Source: Chitinophagaceae bacterium
Lineage (GTDB): Bacteria; Bacteroidota; Bacteroidia; Chitinophagales; Chitinophagaceae
DNA length: 51,305 bases
Reading direction: 5' to 3'
Assembly: GCA_025449645.1 (NCBI GenBank)
Contig: JANWIY010000038.1
Span: forward strand, 1-51,305
The position numbers were made by a program, and so were the translations under genes. The notes beneath the pieces are model-generated. The model ran no database searches. It saw only the letters and a program-made list of their open reading frames with translations, and was not told where the DNA came from. Of this stretch, positions 50,708-51,305 are shown in pieces. The number at the start of each line of letters is the position of its first letter. The stretch's first letter is position 1.

Positions 50708-51305
50708 TCACCCCACCCAATCCAGAAAAACCGAAACCGGCATCATCGCGAAGGCGACGGAAACGATCACGGCAAAAGCATACCCTGCAAAATAAATGAT
50801 CCGCATGTACTTGCCGTTTGGCACACCCAGAGTTCTGAATGCACTCTGGAATCCGTGCAGCAAATGGTATAACAGAGATGCACAACCGATAACGTATAAA
50901 ATGTCAACCAAAGGGTTCTGAAACACCCGCACAATTTCCGCGTATTGATTGGCCACCTGTTTCCCGTTGATCTCAACGGTAGGAAGATCACCAAAACGGG
51001 AAGGAACCCAGAAATGGGCCAGATGCATGACGAGGAAGAAAAGCAGCAATGTTCCGAGCAATCCCATGCTGCGACTATACCATTTACTGCCCCGATTACC
51101 CAGGCTGACGGCATATCCGGCACGCCTGCGTCCCCGATTTTGCACTTCCAGTACCAGGCCCTGAACCATGTGCAGGATCAACCCTACAAACAAACCCACT
51201 TCAAGGATCCGGACAATAACATTAGTGCCCATAAAATGAGATGCCAGGTTAAATGTCTCTCCTCCGTCATTCGCCCAGATGCAGGCATTCACACCCACAT
51301 GCACA
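50708..51305 (-). CDS. sdhC: Succinate dehydrogenase cytochrome b558 subunit, C-terminal part (gene continues beyond the window end)
   Basis: Haem-binding membrane anchor of complex II. About 199 codons are visible, covering residues after the first transmembrane helix. [58 protein letters not shown] and [19 protein letters not shown] contain the haem-ligand histidines of the b558 family (five-helix type). The C-terminus is [17 protein letters not shown]. The window ends before the start codon; an apparent GTG at 51304 is internal. It is the first gene of the sdhC-sdhA-sdhB order. Confidence 0.94.
   Translation of the reverse strand, partial: VHVGVNACIWANDGGETFNLASHFMGTNVIVRILEVGLFVGLILHMVQGLVLEVQNRGRRRAGYAVSLGNRGSKWYSRSMGLLGTLLLFFLVMHLAHFWVPSRFGDLPTVEINGKQVANQYAEIVRVFQNPLVDILYVIGCASLLYHLLHGFQSAFRTLGVPNGKYMRIIYFAGYAFAVIVSVAFAMMPVSVFLDWVG

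Noticed and set aside
51302..51304. GTG at the window end as the sdhC start codon
   Set aside because: The encoded sequence begins inside the conserved region after the first membrane helix of the b558 family, so the true start is outside the window.

Overview
The window is a contiguous piece of a Bacteroidota chromosome, most like the Chitinophagaceae and relatives. The clade is inferred from Bacteroidota-typical families (a DUF4295 protein beside rpmG/rpmB, DUF4270 and DUF4907 proteins, an OMP_b-brl_3-type outer-membrane barrel, a long two-domain signal peptidase I, a b558-type succinate dehydrogenase) and from promoters of the form TTG-N19/20-TAnnTTTG. No species can be named from the sequence. 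About 40 genes are packed on both strands. There is no prophage, transposase, CRISPR array or rRNA. The single tRNA is tRNA-His (GUG).

Layout. 1-3.4 kb: the rimO 5' end, nhaA on the opposite strand, then ftsY, a DUF4295 gene, rpmG and rpmB (translation/secretion cluster). 3.4-3.9 kb: a non-coding stretch bounded by a perfect 44-bp inverted repeat. 3.9-7.8 kb: ppk1-ppx (polyphosphate synthesis and turnover) and panB. 7.9-12.2 kb: an unknown exported protein, a LytS/LytTR-type two-component pair and an antiquitin-type aldehyde dehydrogenase. 12.4-19.9 kb: an OmpA-family protein, a subtilisin-like protease, a glutaminyl cyclase lipoprotein, an MFS transporter and the tail-specific protease Prc. 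20.1-29 kb: tRNA-His, an outer-membrane beta-barrel receptor, topA, a SirB1-like protein and a large MscS channel. 29-38.8 kb: two Tat-targeted Gfo/Idh/MocA oxidoreductases, an FKBP lipoprotein, cdd-lepB, a REC-AAA+ regulator, a 45-residue membrane peptide, an alpha-L-fucosidase and pdhB. 38.8-39.4 kb: an odd A/C-rich non-coding tract. 39.4-43.6 kb: a divergent pair of two-gene units, Kelch lipoprotein + DUF4907 and DUF4270 lipoprotein + outer-membrane barrel. 43.6-47.3 kb: a kumamolisin-like S53 peptidase, divergent by 28 bp from a glutamine amidotransferase + ATP-grasp-like pair. 47.3-51.3 kb: sdhB, a frameshifted four-helix-bundle (23S IVS-type) gene, sdhA and sdhC (cut by the window end).

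The most interesting unexplained parts are these: the amidotransferase/ATP-grasp pair beside the S53 peptidase, which could be an uncharacterised amide-forming system; the A/C-rich repetitive tract between pdhB and the DUF4907 gene; two families of interspersed palindromic repeats that sit at gene ends and inside operons; the DUF4270/DUF4907/Kelch envelope locus; and a response regulator that has kept its AAA+ domain but lacks a DNA-binding domain and has an altered GAFTGA loop.
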